From positions 1 through 42,318 of the forward strand of contig JAFGDM010000247.1 of assembly GCA_016932115.1 (NCBI GenBank): a stretch of DNA of 42,318 bases. The letters are read 5' to 3'. Of the stretch, positions 19,059-28,224 are shown one piece after another. This stretch comes from Deltaproteobacteria bacterium (lineage in GTDB: Bacteria > Desulfobacterota > DSM-4660 > Desulfatiglandales > HGW-15). How positions within the stretch are numbered: the first letter of the stretch is position 1; each line of letters begins with the position of its first letter. The notes below the pieces were generated by a model. The model did no database searches. It was not told the origin of the DNA and saw only the letters and a list, made by a program, of their open reading frames with translations. The position numbers and the translations under genes are program-made.

Positions 19059-20275
19059 GGCTTGCGCCCCGTAGAGCCTGCCTGTCGGGACTCTTTCTCC
19101 GGCCTTTCTTGAGTTTGGCTCTCGCCCGGTAGAATAACGGGGGCATCTTCTTCAAGGAAATGATGACCTAACGTGACAACCTCCCCTGTCATTGGAGGCT
19201 CCAGCACCTGGACGAAGGTGTTATCCATCAGGCCGAACTTCACAGGCACAAATCTGGCCTTCATCTCTTCCATGTTAACATGGAAAACCCCCTGTTCCCC
19301 GTTCCTTTTCACGACGGCCGTCAAAGGCACGACCGTCGCCTCTTCAATCCTGGAGAACTCGATTTGGACGCGTATGAACATTCCGGGTTTCAGCAATTGC
19401 TCGGAATTGGGAATTTCGATTTCCACCCTGGCCGACCTTGAAACCTCTTTGATCAAAGGCGCGATTCTCACGACCCTGCCTGAAAATCCCTTGCCGGGAT
19501 AGGCGTCTGTCGCGACGCTCGCCCCTTGTCCGATATGGACCTTGGGATAATCCCTTTCGATAACGTGAATGACGCCCGTTAATGTTTTGATGCCCAGAAT
19601 GGACACGATCGGCGTATTCGGCGCAAGCATGGTCCCTTCGTCCACAAAACGCTCCCCCACCACCCTGGCATCATCTCCATCTTCCCAGGATGCATGGATC
19701 TTTGTATATGACAGGCGAATCTGTGCGGCCCGCAGCGCCGCTTCTTCCTGAGCAACCTGCGCGGCGGCCACCCTGTGCTTTGCCTCTTGAGCGCTGAGCT
19801 GAGCTCCGGCTGCATCCAGCTCCGACTCTGAAGCGATTTTCTTCTGCCGAAGGGCCTCTGCTCGCTTGAACTCCCGGCTTGCAACTTCAAGAGAACTGCG
19901 AGTTTCCGCAAAATTTGCTTTAGCCACTTCGAGCTCGGCTTTGGCCTGATCCACCTGTTGGCGGTATTCATCGCTTTCCAGCACCGCGATTAGCGCACCT
20001 TTTTTGACCGGATCACCTATTTTCACATAGAGCCTTTCCAGTCGGCCGGCCACCTTTGGGGCAACGACAAATTTTGACATCGCCTCGAGGGATCCGGTGA
20101 ATAGTCCGAGATCCCTCAGAGTCTTTTTTTGCACTGAGCTGACTTCGACGGCCACAGGAACAGAATGCCGCTGCCTGTTTTCAGATTTACCGGAAGCAGC
20201 CAGTCTCGCATATACCTGCCACCCCACCAGGCCCACAAGGAATAAGATGATAAACAGGACTATTTTATGCCTCAT
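19055..20275 (-). CDS. RND periplasmic adaptor (membrane fusion protein)
   Basis: 406 aa; VVAPKVAGRLERLYVKIGDPVKKGALIAVLESDEY plus alpha-hairpin. Overlaps the permease start by 4 nt. Confidence 0.92.
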   Translation of the reverse strand: MRHKIVLFIILFLVGLVGWQVYARLAASGKSENRQRHSVPVAVEVSSVQKKTLRDLGLFTGSLEAMSKFVVAPKVAGRLERLYVKIGDPVKKGALIAVLESDEYRQQVDQAKAELEVAKANFAETRSSLEVASREFKRAEALRQKKIASESELDAAGAQLSAQEAKHRVAAAQVAQEEAALRAAQIRLSYTKIHASWEDGDDARVVGERFVDEGTMLAPNTPIVSILGIKTLTGVIHVIERDYPKVHIGQGASVATDAYPGKGFSGRVVRIAPLIKEVSRSARVEIEIPNSEQLLKPGMFIRVQIEFSRIEEATVVPLTAVVKRNGEQGVFHVNMEEMKARFVPVKFGLMDNTFVQVLEPPMTGEVVTLGHHFLEEDAPVILPGESQTQERPEKESRQAGSTGRKP

Positions 20276-20523
20276 CGATAATTTCCTTCCCGCTCTCGGA
20301 AAGCCTTAGCCGGTTCAAAACAAACGCAATCTATAATAATTATATACAAATTTCTGGATTTGTCATTGATGCTACTACTCGACAACCTTTTTTCTCATGA
20401 ACAGGTCGCTCCTCTTTTCTTTTAAAAAGCGAAAGGGCACCAGACAGAGCAATGTAAAGGATTTCTTACCATCACATCGGGGATTTCAGGCCCTCCCCGG
20501 GAGATGCGATCCACAACGATCAC

Positions 20524-20556
20524 AGCGGCCCCGAGCATGGGGGTCTCTCTTAAAAA
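20524..20556 (+). repeat. Dispersed repeat element, copy B (3' half)
   Basis: AGCGGCCCCGAGCATGGGGGTCTCTCTTAAAA, two differences from copy A over 32 nt. Confidence 0.75.
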
Positions 20557-20624
20557 ATCATAGAATTACCGATGACCGGTTATATCTTCGAAAGCTCCGC
20601 TTACAGGGCTTGAAGGACGGCACC

Positions 20625-21467
20625 TCAGACAAGCTTCACTGATTTTGTATCCAAGCCTTGTTCCCTCAGCCAGTTCCGAACAGCCCTGTAGAGACGGCGA
20701 TAATAGTTGAGCGAGCCTCCCAATCCGCGCCTTCCAAAAAAATAATTGATTTCGAGAATCAGGGGTTCGGGATCAAGCACATTCATCGAAAAAACAAAAT
20801 CCATGGCCGCCAAATCGATACCCGATGCGTCACAGATCCTAATAGCCTGAGCAACGCCTTTTCGCTGCAGATCAGGTTTCCATCTTTTATCAATTTTTGC
20901 GCCTCTACTTACAGTTGTCACCATCTGGTCAGGGGCCTGAGGTCGCTTCCAGTAACAGGGAAATTTTTCTCCAAGAACAATAACCCTCAAAACATTTCCC
21001 CGGCACTCAATTATCTCCTGAGTGACAAAAGACGGTTTTCCCCATCTCTCCAATCTCTTCACTACGGATTCAAGCTCTTCCCGGTTTCGGATGAGCCACA
21101 CGCCTGCGCCTTCATGGCTTCCATCCGCTTTGATAAAGAATGGCATCCTTTGCTTTGGATTTTTCATCAAGGCTTCGGCAGATCGCCATCGCGTGGTTGC
21201 AGGATGGGGCCACTCCATCTTCTCGAACAGTCGACTCTGGCCTGTTTTCCCTTCATACTGAAAACGCTGGTCATAGTTGGGATAAAGAACGGCCGACGAG
21301 GTCTTGCATGCCCGGTAAAGGGTCCGGGAACAGGTCTGGGGAAGAATGATGGCCTTTGCTTTTCTGATCAAGGACATGTCGGTTGAATCGAGTTTTCGGT
21401 CACCGGGGATAATCTGGGCGTCAGCAACAAAGCAGGGATGAAAGGACAGAATCAATTTCAAATCCAA
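20625..21467 (-). CDS. ATP-grasp domain protein (RimK-like)
   Basis: MPFFIKADGSHEGAGVWLIRNREELESVVKRL..FVTQEII...LRVIVLGEK....GIDLAAMDFVFS..DPEPLILEINYFFGRRGLGG. Confidence 0.8.
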   Translation of the reverse strand: MDLKLILSFHPCFVADAQIIPGDRKLDSTDMSLIRKAKAIILPQTCSRTLYRACKTSSAVLYPNYDQRFQYEGKTGQSRLFEKMEWPHPATTRWRSAEALMKNPKQRMPFFIKADGSHEGAGVWLIRNREELESVVKRLERWGKPSFVTQEIIECRGNVLRVIVLGEKFPCYWKRPQAPDQMVTTVSRGAKIDKRWKPDLQRKGVAQAIRICDASGIDLAAMDFVFSMNVLDPEPLILEINYFFGRRGLGGSLNYYRRLYRAVRNWLREQGLDTKSVKLV

Positions 21468-21512
21468 GGTTTGACTTTAGACGCTGGAGTTTTTATACTA
21501 ATTTGTGAAAGC

Positions 21513-21572
21513 GTAACAATTTATCTGTTTGAAATGCTGAAGCCGGCGGCTCCGAGCATGGGGATCTTACTT
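21513..21572 (+). repeat. Dispersed repeat element, copy C
   Basis: GTAACAATTTA-N9-AATGCTGAAGCCGGCGGCTCCGAGCATGGGGATCTTACTT, collinear with copy A. Confidence 0.75.
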
Positions 21573-21698
21573 CGCTTACAATTGGAATAGTGGCAAGACG
21601 ATGTTGAAACGTTATACTGTCAGGATTCAAATGCCAAATCAATTCCGAAACCCCATGATTCGTTTCAAGCTTAAGGTATTTTGCCGAGGAGTATCAAC

Positions 21699-21941
21699 AT
21701 GCCGATATTTGAATTTCGATGTATACAGTGCGGAAACGTTTTTGAAAAGATTTTTTTGAAGTCCGATGAAACCTTTATAATGGAATGCCCCGAATGTAAG
21801 TCCCAATCCCTTGAACGGGTAGTGAGCAGGACCAATCATGTCATGGCAAGGGGCGCCGGTGAAAAGCCCACACTCACGACCCGATCCTGCGGGTCTGGAA
21901 GTTCCTGTATGACCCTGGACATTCCGGGTCCTACCAAGTAA
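21699..21941 (+). CDS. FmdB-family zinc ribbon protein
   Basis: MPIFEFRCIQCGNVFEKIFLKSDETFIMECPECKSQSLERVVS; paired CxxC motifs. Confidence 0.85.
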   Translation: MPIFEFRCIQCGNVFEKIFLKSDETFIMECPECKSQSLERVVSRTNHVMARGAGEKPTLTTRSCGSGSSCMTLDIPGPTK

Positions 21942-21973
21942 GATCCATGTTTTGCAGCGGTCGGCCAAAGCAT

Positions 21974-22204
21974 ATGCAGCCCACCCTCAGTGATGAGGAC
22001 CTTGGGCGCATCACGGATCTCTTCCACGAACAAATCGTCCCGAAATTGATCCGGCTTCATGCGCGTAACGGCATTGTCGGTTGCGAATTTGCCGGGCCGC
22101 GCTTCAAGCACTGGCAAATTCATTCGAGACCCAGGGGGGGTGATTTCGATATCGTCGATTTCGAGTATGATGAAGCAGGCTGCGGCCTTGACCTTGACCT
22201 TTGA
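21974..22204 (+). CDS. Hypothetical protein
   Basis: Collinear ORF between the FmdB-family and HEAT-repeat genes (listed 21947-22204). No domain recognised. Confidence 0.6.
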   Translation: MQPTLSDEDLGRITDLFHEQIVPKLIRLHARNGIVGCEFAGPRFKHWQIHSRPRGGDFDIVDFEYDEAGCGLDLDL

Positions 22205-22215
22205 GAAAGAAAATC

Positions 22216-23322
22216 ATGGAAAGTAAGTTTCGCGGAAAAGAGATCATTGAAAAACCTTCCTGCCCTTTTTGCGGGAGGCTCATTGAAAGGCCCAAGGAAC
22301 TGAAGACTCGGATGCCGACCGAAATGCCGGTTGGAGCCTGCGATTGTGGGGCGGTCTATGCCTGCGACGTGACAGGCCACAATCTGGGGGCAGCTATGAT
22401 CGAGGCCTTGGTTTTTGCTTGCAACGGTGAATGGGATCTGGCCTGGGATCTCTTGCCCGAAGATGATTACCTTGAAAAGCAGGTCGATAACTATGACGAT
22501 GAAAACCATCTCATAGTCCACAGCAGTGCTTATCAAGGAAGAAGGATCTCAGCAAAGCTCTATTTTATCAGACTGCACAAAGACATCCGGGAAGTGACCG
22601 AAGAAGGCTTCCGAAAGCAACTTGAAAAGTCCGCGCTCACTCAGGCTCGCTATAGTCCGAAAAAAAGAGAGAAAAGATTTTTTACGAAGAAGGATGTGGA
22701 AGATCTGGTCAGGGCTTATGATGTGAAATCTATTCTCAGCCTAGCCGAGAAAGATACAAGAATTCTCCCGGACCTCCGACGGCTCCTCTATTCGGCTGAA
22801 AGTCTTCTCCGTTGGAGAACGGCGGATATTCTGGGAAAAGCCTCAGCTCTCATCGCCGCCAGAGACCCCGGGGCTGTCTCAAAACTTCTCCGCGGATTGT
22901 TCACATCTATTGTCGATACAGCCGCATCAAGCTGGGGAGCTGTAGACGCCATTGGTGAGATCATAACGAATCGACCCGAGCTCTTTGCCGGGTACTTGCC
23001 TGAATTGGTGCAACTCACAAAAGAAAAAACCCTGCTCGTAGAAGTGCTCCGCGCACTCGGGAACATTGCCGAGGCAAACCCCCACCTGATGCAAAAAAGC
23101 ACCTTTCGTCTTATTCCCTTACTCGATGATTCCGATCCCGAGACCAGGGCTTATGCCGCCATACTAGTCGGCAACCTTCGAGCCAATGAGGTCAAGGAGG
23201 ACCTGACCCGACTGAAGGAAGATAAAGCCGCCATAGAAATCTATCGAAGCGGGGTATTGGAGAAGAGGACCATTGGTGAAATAGCGTCAGAGTCGATCGA
23301 GAAGTTATGCCTTGTATCTTAA
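22216..23322 (+). CDS. HEAT-repeat-like protein with N-terminal Cys-rich segment (DVU0298-like)
   Basis: CPFCGRLIERPKE....GACDCGAVYACDVTGHNLGAAM, then alpha-helical repeats (RWRTADILGKASALIA..., AYAAILVGNLRANEV). Confidence 0.65.
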   Translation: MESKFRGKEIIEKPSCPFCGRLIERPKELKTRMPTEMPVGACDCGAVYACDVTGHNLGAAMIEALVFACNGEWDLAWDLLPEDDYLEKQVDNYDDENHLIVHSSAYQGRRISAKLYFIRLHKDIREVTEEGFRKQLEKSALTQARYSPKKREKRFFTKKDVEDLVRAYDVKSILSLAEKDTRILPDLRRLLYSAESLLRWRTADILGKASALIAARDPGAVSKLLRGLFTSIVDTAASSWGAVDAIGEIITNRPELFAGYLPELVQLTKEKTLLVEVLRALGNIAEANPHLMQKSTFRLIPLLDDSDPETRAYAAILVGNLRANEVKEDLTRLKEDKAAIEIYRSGVLEKRTIGEIASESIEKLCLVS

Positions 23323-23340
23323 GCCTTGGCGGCATACCGG

Positions 23341-23973
23341 CTAACCAAAATTCCCGGACAGAATGCCCTCAGCCGGTGTCTTGAGCGCTTTTGAAACCGA
23401 TATGAGTAGTGAAGCTTTCTCCGTTTCTTTAGCCCCCCGCTCAACCAAAATTTCCCTAGAGAGTTGATAAAGCGCTTTATAAACACCATCCAGGTCAAAA
23501 ACAGGATAGGTCTCCTCCGGCTTAAAGGCGGCCAAAGGGCATACACGAGCTTTCCCATGAACCATGGTGGGAATCCCATAGACACGGCACGTGATAGGTC
23601 TCCAAGGATATAGAACACACCCCTGGCGCTCATCAAGCAAAGGACACATAACTCTTTCTCTGGCTAGGATCGACGCCCTCATTTGAGGGTCGCGGCTGTG
23701 AAGCTCAAGCTTCACTTCAACCTTTTTGAGGTCCCTATCCGCTTTATCAGCCCTTAGGAGCGCGGCCTGCCGCTCTCCTGCAGGCAGCTTTCGGAAATGC
23801 TCCTGCATGTAGGCCGCTTCAACGAGAAAAAGCCCGAAGAGAGCGTGGCAGCAATCGGAGCACTGGATCCCGCAGGCTATGCACTCCCCATAATCCGTTT
23901 CCATCCGGTGAAAGGAGGCATCAGCCTTTTGCGCCAATGCTTCATATCGCTGAAAAAGGTTCTCAAGGGTCAT
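23341..23973 (-). CDS. YkgJ family cysteine cluster protein
   Basis: CIACGIQCSDCCHALFGLFLVEA ... RVMCPLLDERQGCVLYPWRPITCRVYGIP. Confidence 0.85.
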   Translation of the reverse strand: MTLENLFQRYEALAQKADASFHRMETDYGECIACGIQCSDCCHALFGLFLVEAAYMQEHFRKLPAGERQAALLRADKADRDLKKVEVKLELHSRDPQMRASILARERVMCPLLDERQGCVLYPWRPITCRVYGIPTMVHGKARVCPLAAFKPEETYPVFDLDGVYKALYQLSREILVERGAKETEKASLLISVSKALKTPAEGILSGNFG

Positions 23974-24012
23974 AAGAAACAGACTCCTTTCAAGAGCCTG
24001 GGACCATAAATG

Positions 24013-24642
24013 TCATCCTTGGCTGCGATAAGGTTTTAGTTTTTCAAGAAATCCCTGATGGACTTCGAAACCCAGGTCAATAGCCTTGTCCACATGTTCG
24101 ACGGCCTTGGCGTATTCTTTGTTGTTGAAATAGGCGGCAGCCAGGTTGTTTTGGGCCAGGGCGAAGCCGGGGGCCATTTTCACAAGCTTTTCACCTGTCT
24201 CTATGGCTCTTTCCATATCTCCTATCTGCATATAGGCATTGGCTAGATTGCTCCACGCCTGAGCAATGTCCGGATTGAGCTCAATTGCTTTCTCAAGAGC
24301 CTCTATGGCCTTTTCCGTCTCAGCCATCTGAAGATAAGCGAATCCGAGATTAGCATAGCCTCTGGCATATCTGGGTTCAATCTCCACAGCTCTCATGTTT
24401 GCTTCAACCACCTTTTCGAGTTCCCCTTTCTTGAAATAGATGTAACCGAGGTTCACCCAGCCCTCAAACATGCGACCGCTGTTGGCGATCGCCTCCTGAA
24501 AAAAAGGAATAGCCTCATCCAGGCGGCCCTGCTCCAAGAGCACCACCCCTAGGTTGTACTGGGAATTGGCGCACTCCGGATTGTCTGCCAGCATCCGTTT
24601 TTGCTGTTCAATAAATTCCTCGAAACTTTGTGGCTCTTTCAT
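24013..24642 (-). CDS. Tetratricopeptide repeat protein
   Basis: Multiple TPR units (NSQYNLGVVLLEQGRLDEAIPFFQEAI; GYANLGFAYLQMAETEKAIEALEKAIELNPD). Confidence 0.92.
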   Translation of the reverse strand: MKEPQSFEEFIEQQKRMLADNPECANSQYNLGVVLLEQGRLDEAIPFFQEAIANSGRMFEGWVNLGYIYFKKGELEKVVEANMRAVEIEPRYARGYANLGFAYLQMAETEKAIEALEKAIELNPDIAQAWSNLANAYMQIGDMERAIETGEKLVKMAPGFALAQNNLAAAYFNNKEYAKAVEHVDKAIDLGFEVHQGFLEKLKPYRSQG

Positions 24643-24766
24643 GTAAATCCCCCCCCGATAGCAACAAAAAAAGGATGTCCGGAAATCCTAGGCTTCATAG
24701 GCCTTTTAACGCTGATTTAATTTCACCGCCTTCATGGATTCCATTATTCCCTGCGGGGTTGAAAGG

Positions 24767-24803
24767 AAAAAAGAGGCCGCACTCCATCCTGGAGTGCGAC
24801 CTC
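24767..24803 (-). terminator. Rho-independent terminator downstream of dsrABD
   Basis: Minus strand GAGGTCGCACTCC-AGGAT-GGAGTGCGGCCTC followed by TTTTTT; 40 nt past the dsrD stop. Confidence 0.85.
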
Positions 24804-24842
24804 AACTGTTTTATTACGATACAGACTACCACCAAATGCGGC

Positions 24843-25073
24843 CTAATGATCCTCGGTCTGACCCCGACCTTTCATGCCGTACATGGTTGTGCTGCCTGTG
24901 GAAAAGAACACCAGTTTTTCCTCGTTCACCAGGGCTGTAGCTGCCTTTTTGATCTCCCTGGCTTTGATATCGGGCATCACTTTCTTTACAGCCTTTTCCA
25001 TATCGTTGAAATAAAACTTGGTCTTCTTGCTTGTTTCGGCAAAGTCCAGGATGGCCTTTTTGATATCTTCCAT
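24843..25073 (-). CDS. dsrD: Dissimilatory sulfite reductase-associated protein DsrD
   Basis: 76 aa; TKKTKFYFNDMEKAVKKVMPDIKAREIKKAATALVNEEKLVFFSTGSTTMYGMKGRG-type sequence located just after dsrB. Confidence 0.93.
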   Translation of the reverse strand: MEDIKKAILDFAETSKKTKFYFNDMEKAVKKVMPDIKAREIKKAATALVNEEKLVFFSTGSTTMYGMKGRGQTEDH

Positions 25074-25106
25074 AATAATACTCCTTCGATTTGCAAGGGT
25101 TACAGG

Positions 25107-26294
25107 CTAATCAATGCCTCCCGCTGCCTTTGAGACCGCCCATGCTGCATCCGTGTATTTAAACAGGGTAGAGGTCCTGTACGTGTCATAGGCCAGCCGA
25201 TAGTCATCGATGAGATGCTCGGTAAAGGGAAGATTGCATTTCTCAAAGAACCGTTCCCAACCGATTCTTTCGGCCCAGTCCCCGATTCGCTCATACTTCT
25301 TGGCATCCTTGGCGTAAGCTTCGACAATCTTCTTCACGGATTCACAAACTTCCGGGAAGCGGGGGAAGTTATTGGGCACAGCCGGAACCACCACCTTGGA
25401 GAACCTGGGCGGATGAATTCGATTGGAGACCTTTCCTCCTGCCATGATGGTCACACAATCCCCTTCCTTGTCCGAAAGAGGAACGGCCATACACATGGTG
25501 TAACAGTTCCCGCAGAACATGCAGCGTTCCTCTTTAATCTTAACGGTTTTCTTGCCGTCCTCGGTTTTGGAAGGAGAAATAGCCGCTGTCGGGCAAGCCG
25601 CAATAACCAGCGGAATTTCGCAGAGGGAATCCATGACTTCGTGGTCTATGATGGGTGGTTTTCTGTGATAGCCCAAAAGCGCAATGTCTGAACAATGCAC
25701 CGCGCCGCACATATTCAGGCAGCAAGCCATGGAAATCCGAACCTGGGCCGGGAAGGTCATGCCCCGAAAATACTCGAATAGATCGTCCATAACCGCCTTA
25801 ACCATTGAAGACGCATCGGTCGCAGGGGTGTGGCAATGGAGGTACCCTTGAGTATGTACAATATTGGTCAGCCCTGCACCGGTCCCTCCGATCGGGAACT
25901 TGAAGCTTCCCGATACATGCTTTCGGCTCATGAGGTCTTTTTTTAGCGCCTCCATCTTGTCATGGCTGTCCACGATGAATTCGAGATTGTTTCGGGTGGT
26001 AAAACGCACATAGCCGTTACAGTATTTATCCGCAATTTCACAGATCTCCCGAACATGTTCCACACTCATGAAGCGGCAACCGCCGCATCGCACGGTAAAC
26101 GCTTTGTCTCCCGTCTCGGAGACGTGAACCAAAATTCCAGGTTCAAGGATATCGTGATAAAGCCACTTCCCGTAGTTGTTCTGAATAATAGGTGGAAAAT
26201 ATTGCCAGAAATGCCGGGGACCTAGGTCCGTAAGCCTATTTTCCATCGGTTTACTCGGATTATATAGTCCCAATCTCTCCGTAGATAATGCCAT
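25107..26294 (-). CDS. dsrB: Dissimilatory sulfite reductase beta subunit
   Basis: [65 protein letters not shown]; ferredoxin motif [11 protein letters not shown]. Confidence 0.97.
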   Translation of the reverse strand: MALSTERLGLYNPSKPMENRLTDLGPRHFWQYFPPIIQNNYGKWLYHDILEPGILVHVSETGDKAFTVRCGGCRFMSVEHVREICEIADKYCNGYVRFTTRNNLEFIVDSHDKMEALKKDLMSRKHVSGSFKFPIGGTGAGLTNIVHTQGYLHCHTPATDASSMVKAVMDDLFEYFRGMTFPAQVRISMACCLNMCGAVHCSDIALLGYHRKPPIIDHEVMDSLCEIPLVIAACPTAAISPSKTEDGKKTVKIKEERCMFCGNCYTMCMAVPLSDKEGDCVTIMAGGKVSNRIHPPRFSKVVVPAVPNNFPRFPEVCESVKKIVEAYAKDAKKYERIGDWAERIGWERFFEKCNLPFTEHLIDDYRLAYDTYRTSTLFKYTDAAWAVSKAAGGID

Positions 26295-26318
26295 AATGTT
26301 AACCCTCCTGTTCTGTGG

Positions 26319-27737
26319 CTATCTCTTGTGTCTTTTTCGGTAATCATCGATTGATCTCGTAAATCCGCCGGGCACGTCTTCCTCTTTCCAGAAGATGTAG
26401 GGGTTGCTTCGCGGTTCTCGCACCATCTGTGGCATAGGTGGAAGTTCCATGATCTCCAAGAACTTCGGCACGCCATACCGCTGAATGAGCTCGCCCAAAC
26501 GCTCTCGGTTTTTGCCCTCTTCCATCCACCAATCCCAGCACTTGTCCACGATTGCTTTCACGTTGTCATAGGGGTGCTCCACTTTCATAAAGGGGATGGT
26601 CAGCAGGGACATCTGCGCCCCTTCCAGGATGGGGGCCTTCGCTCCAAAGAGGATGCTGACGCCCGTATCGGCTCCCGGCCTCAAGGCCCGCGGCATGACA
26701 TTAATACAGTGCATGCAGCGGGTGCATTCCTTGTCATCGATCATGAGTTTTCCATCTTCCATCCACATGCACCGGGTAGGGCAAAGGTCGATGACTTCCT
26801 TCTGGATATCGAATTTGCCCCAGTCTTTTCCGGCATGGGCTCCGGCGTTCGGCGCGATATCCCCCTCGACATAAGCCTTCACGGCGTCTTGGTCGATGCG
26901 AATGTTGTCCCGCCAGGTTCCTATGAAAGACATGTCCGCCCGCGCAATAGAAGCCACACAGCAGTTGGGACAGCCGTCGAATTTGAACTTAAATTTATAG
27001 GGAAAAGCCGGGCGGTGCAACTCGTCCTGATAATAGTGGGTCAGCTCGTAGCACATAGCCTGGGTGTCATAACAGGACCACTCGCACCGAGCCCTGCCTA
27101 TACAGCAGGAAGGGGTACGCAAATTGGAGCCCGAGCCGCCAAGGTCCTGCTGCAGCACATGGCCCAGTTCATAAAAGATGGGCTCTAATTGTTCTGTTGT
27201 AGTACCAAGGAAAATGATGTCACCGGTAGAGCCGTGCAAGTTCATCAAACCGCTGCCCCGGTATTCCCAGAGGTCACAGATGCTTCTCAAATAATCGCTG
27301 CTGTAAAACTTGCTCGCAGGCTGATTTACACGCAGGGTGTGAAAATGGGCAATGGAAGGGTATTCCTCCGGCGAATCCGAATACCGGCCTATGACGCCTC
27401 CCCCGTAACCGAAGACACCCACGATGCCGCCGTGTTTCCAGTGGGTTTCACCATCTTTAAAAGAGCGTTCCAATTGCCCGAGCAAATCTTCGGCAACATC
27501 GCTATTCACCATCAACCGATCACCGGAGAGTTTTTTCCGGTGAAGCGCTTCCCGTTTGGTATCGGCAACAAAGCTAGGCCACGGTCCCTTTTCCAGCTCA
27601 TCGCACATGGGGGTTTTGTGCTTGATTTTGAAGTTTTTGAGCTCTTCTTCCGTGTAGTTTTTGAGCTCTTGATCAGAGTAAATCCTTAGGTCCTGATATT
27701 TAAGTTCCTTCTGTGGTTCTCGTGGTTCGAAAGCCAT
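26319..27737 (-). CDS. dsrA: Dissimilatory sulfite reductase alpha subunit
   Basis: THWKHGGIVGVFGYGGGVIGRYSDSPE; SGSNLRTPSCCIGRARCEWSCYDTQ; KFKFDGCPNCCVASIARADMSFIGTW; CTRCMHCINVMPRAL. Confidence 0.97.
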   Translation of the reverse strand: MAFEPREPQKELKYQDLRIYSDQELKNYTEEELKNFKIKHKTPMCDELEKGPWPSFVADTKREALHRKKLSGDRLMVNSDVAEDLLGQLERSFKDGETHWKHGGIVGVFGYGGGVIGRYSDSPEEYPSIAHFHTLRVNQPASKFYSSDYLRSICDLWEYRGSGLMNLHGSTGDIIFLGTTTEQLEPIFYELGHVLQQDLGGSGSNLRTPSCCIGRARCEWSCYDTQAMCYELTHYYQDELHRPAFPYKFKFKFDGCPNCCVASIARADMSFIGTWRDNIRIDQDAVKAYVEGDIAPNAGAHAGKDWGKFDIQKEVIDLCPTRCMWMEDGKLMIDDKECTRCMHCINVMPRALRPGADTGVSILFGAKAPILEGAQMSLLTIPFMKVEHPYDNVKAIVDKCWDWWMEEGKNRERLGELIQRYGVPKFLEIMELPPMPQMVREPRSNPYIFWKEEDVPGGFTRSIDDYRKRHKR

Positions 27738-28072
27738 TATTCACGCCTCCTTCTTGTTAATGAAAAGTTCTTACGCTGCTCAAAGGGGGATTACCCAAAA
27801 AATGTTTTCTATGCCTTAATTCACCTCCTCCCAGGATCATTTGCTTTTTTCCTCAAGATCCACGGTTCTCAACCGACCGGATGCAAGTCCTTGCCCGAGA
27901 ACTATTCGTTTAATTTTCAAAATCCTAGGCACCTCCCCCGCGAAATCCCGGAAAATTCCAAAAAGGGATACGGCAATTAAGTGAGCTGAGGGCCAAATTA
28001 TAATAGTGGTGGAATTCTGCGGGAGCGTCGGCAGAAGTCTCTTTCTATGCCCTATTTATGAAAAGTCAAATG

Positions 28073-28102
28073 CTTATAGTACGAATATTTTGTGCTTGTC
28101 AA
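28073..28102 (-). promoter_or_regulatory. Candidate sigma70-type promoter for dsrABD
   Basis: Minus strand TTGACA-N18-TATAAG, about 330 nt upstream of dsrA. Confidence 0.5.
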
Positions 28103-28224
28103 TAAAAAAACTGCCAAAAGCGGAGATTCCCCCCTACCGCTTGGACGCTGCACCCACCACCTACACCGAAGAAAGCCATCATTTGATTGACAATTCCGAC
28201 GGAGCGCTTTATAGGGCAAATCAT

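Noticed and set aside
28006-28224. 73-aa N-terminal extension of the CbiA/DsrN-like ORF
   Set aside because: It starts at a GTG and covers probable promoter sequence; family homology begins at RPRITIAALKGGSGKT.
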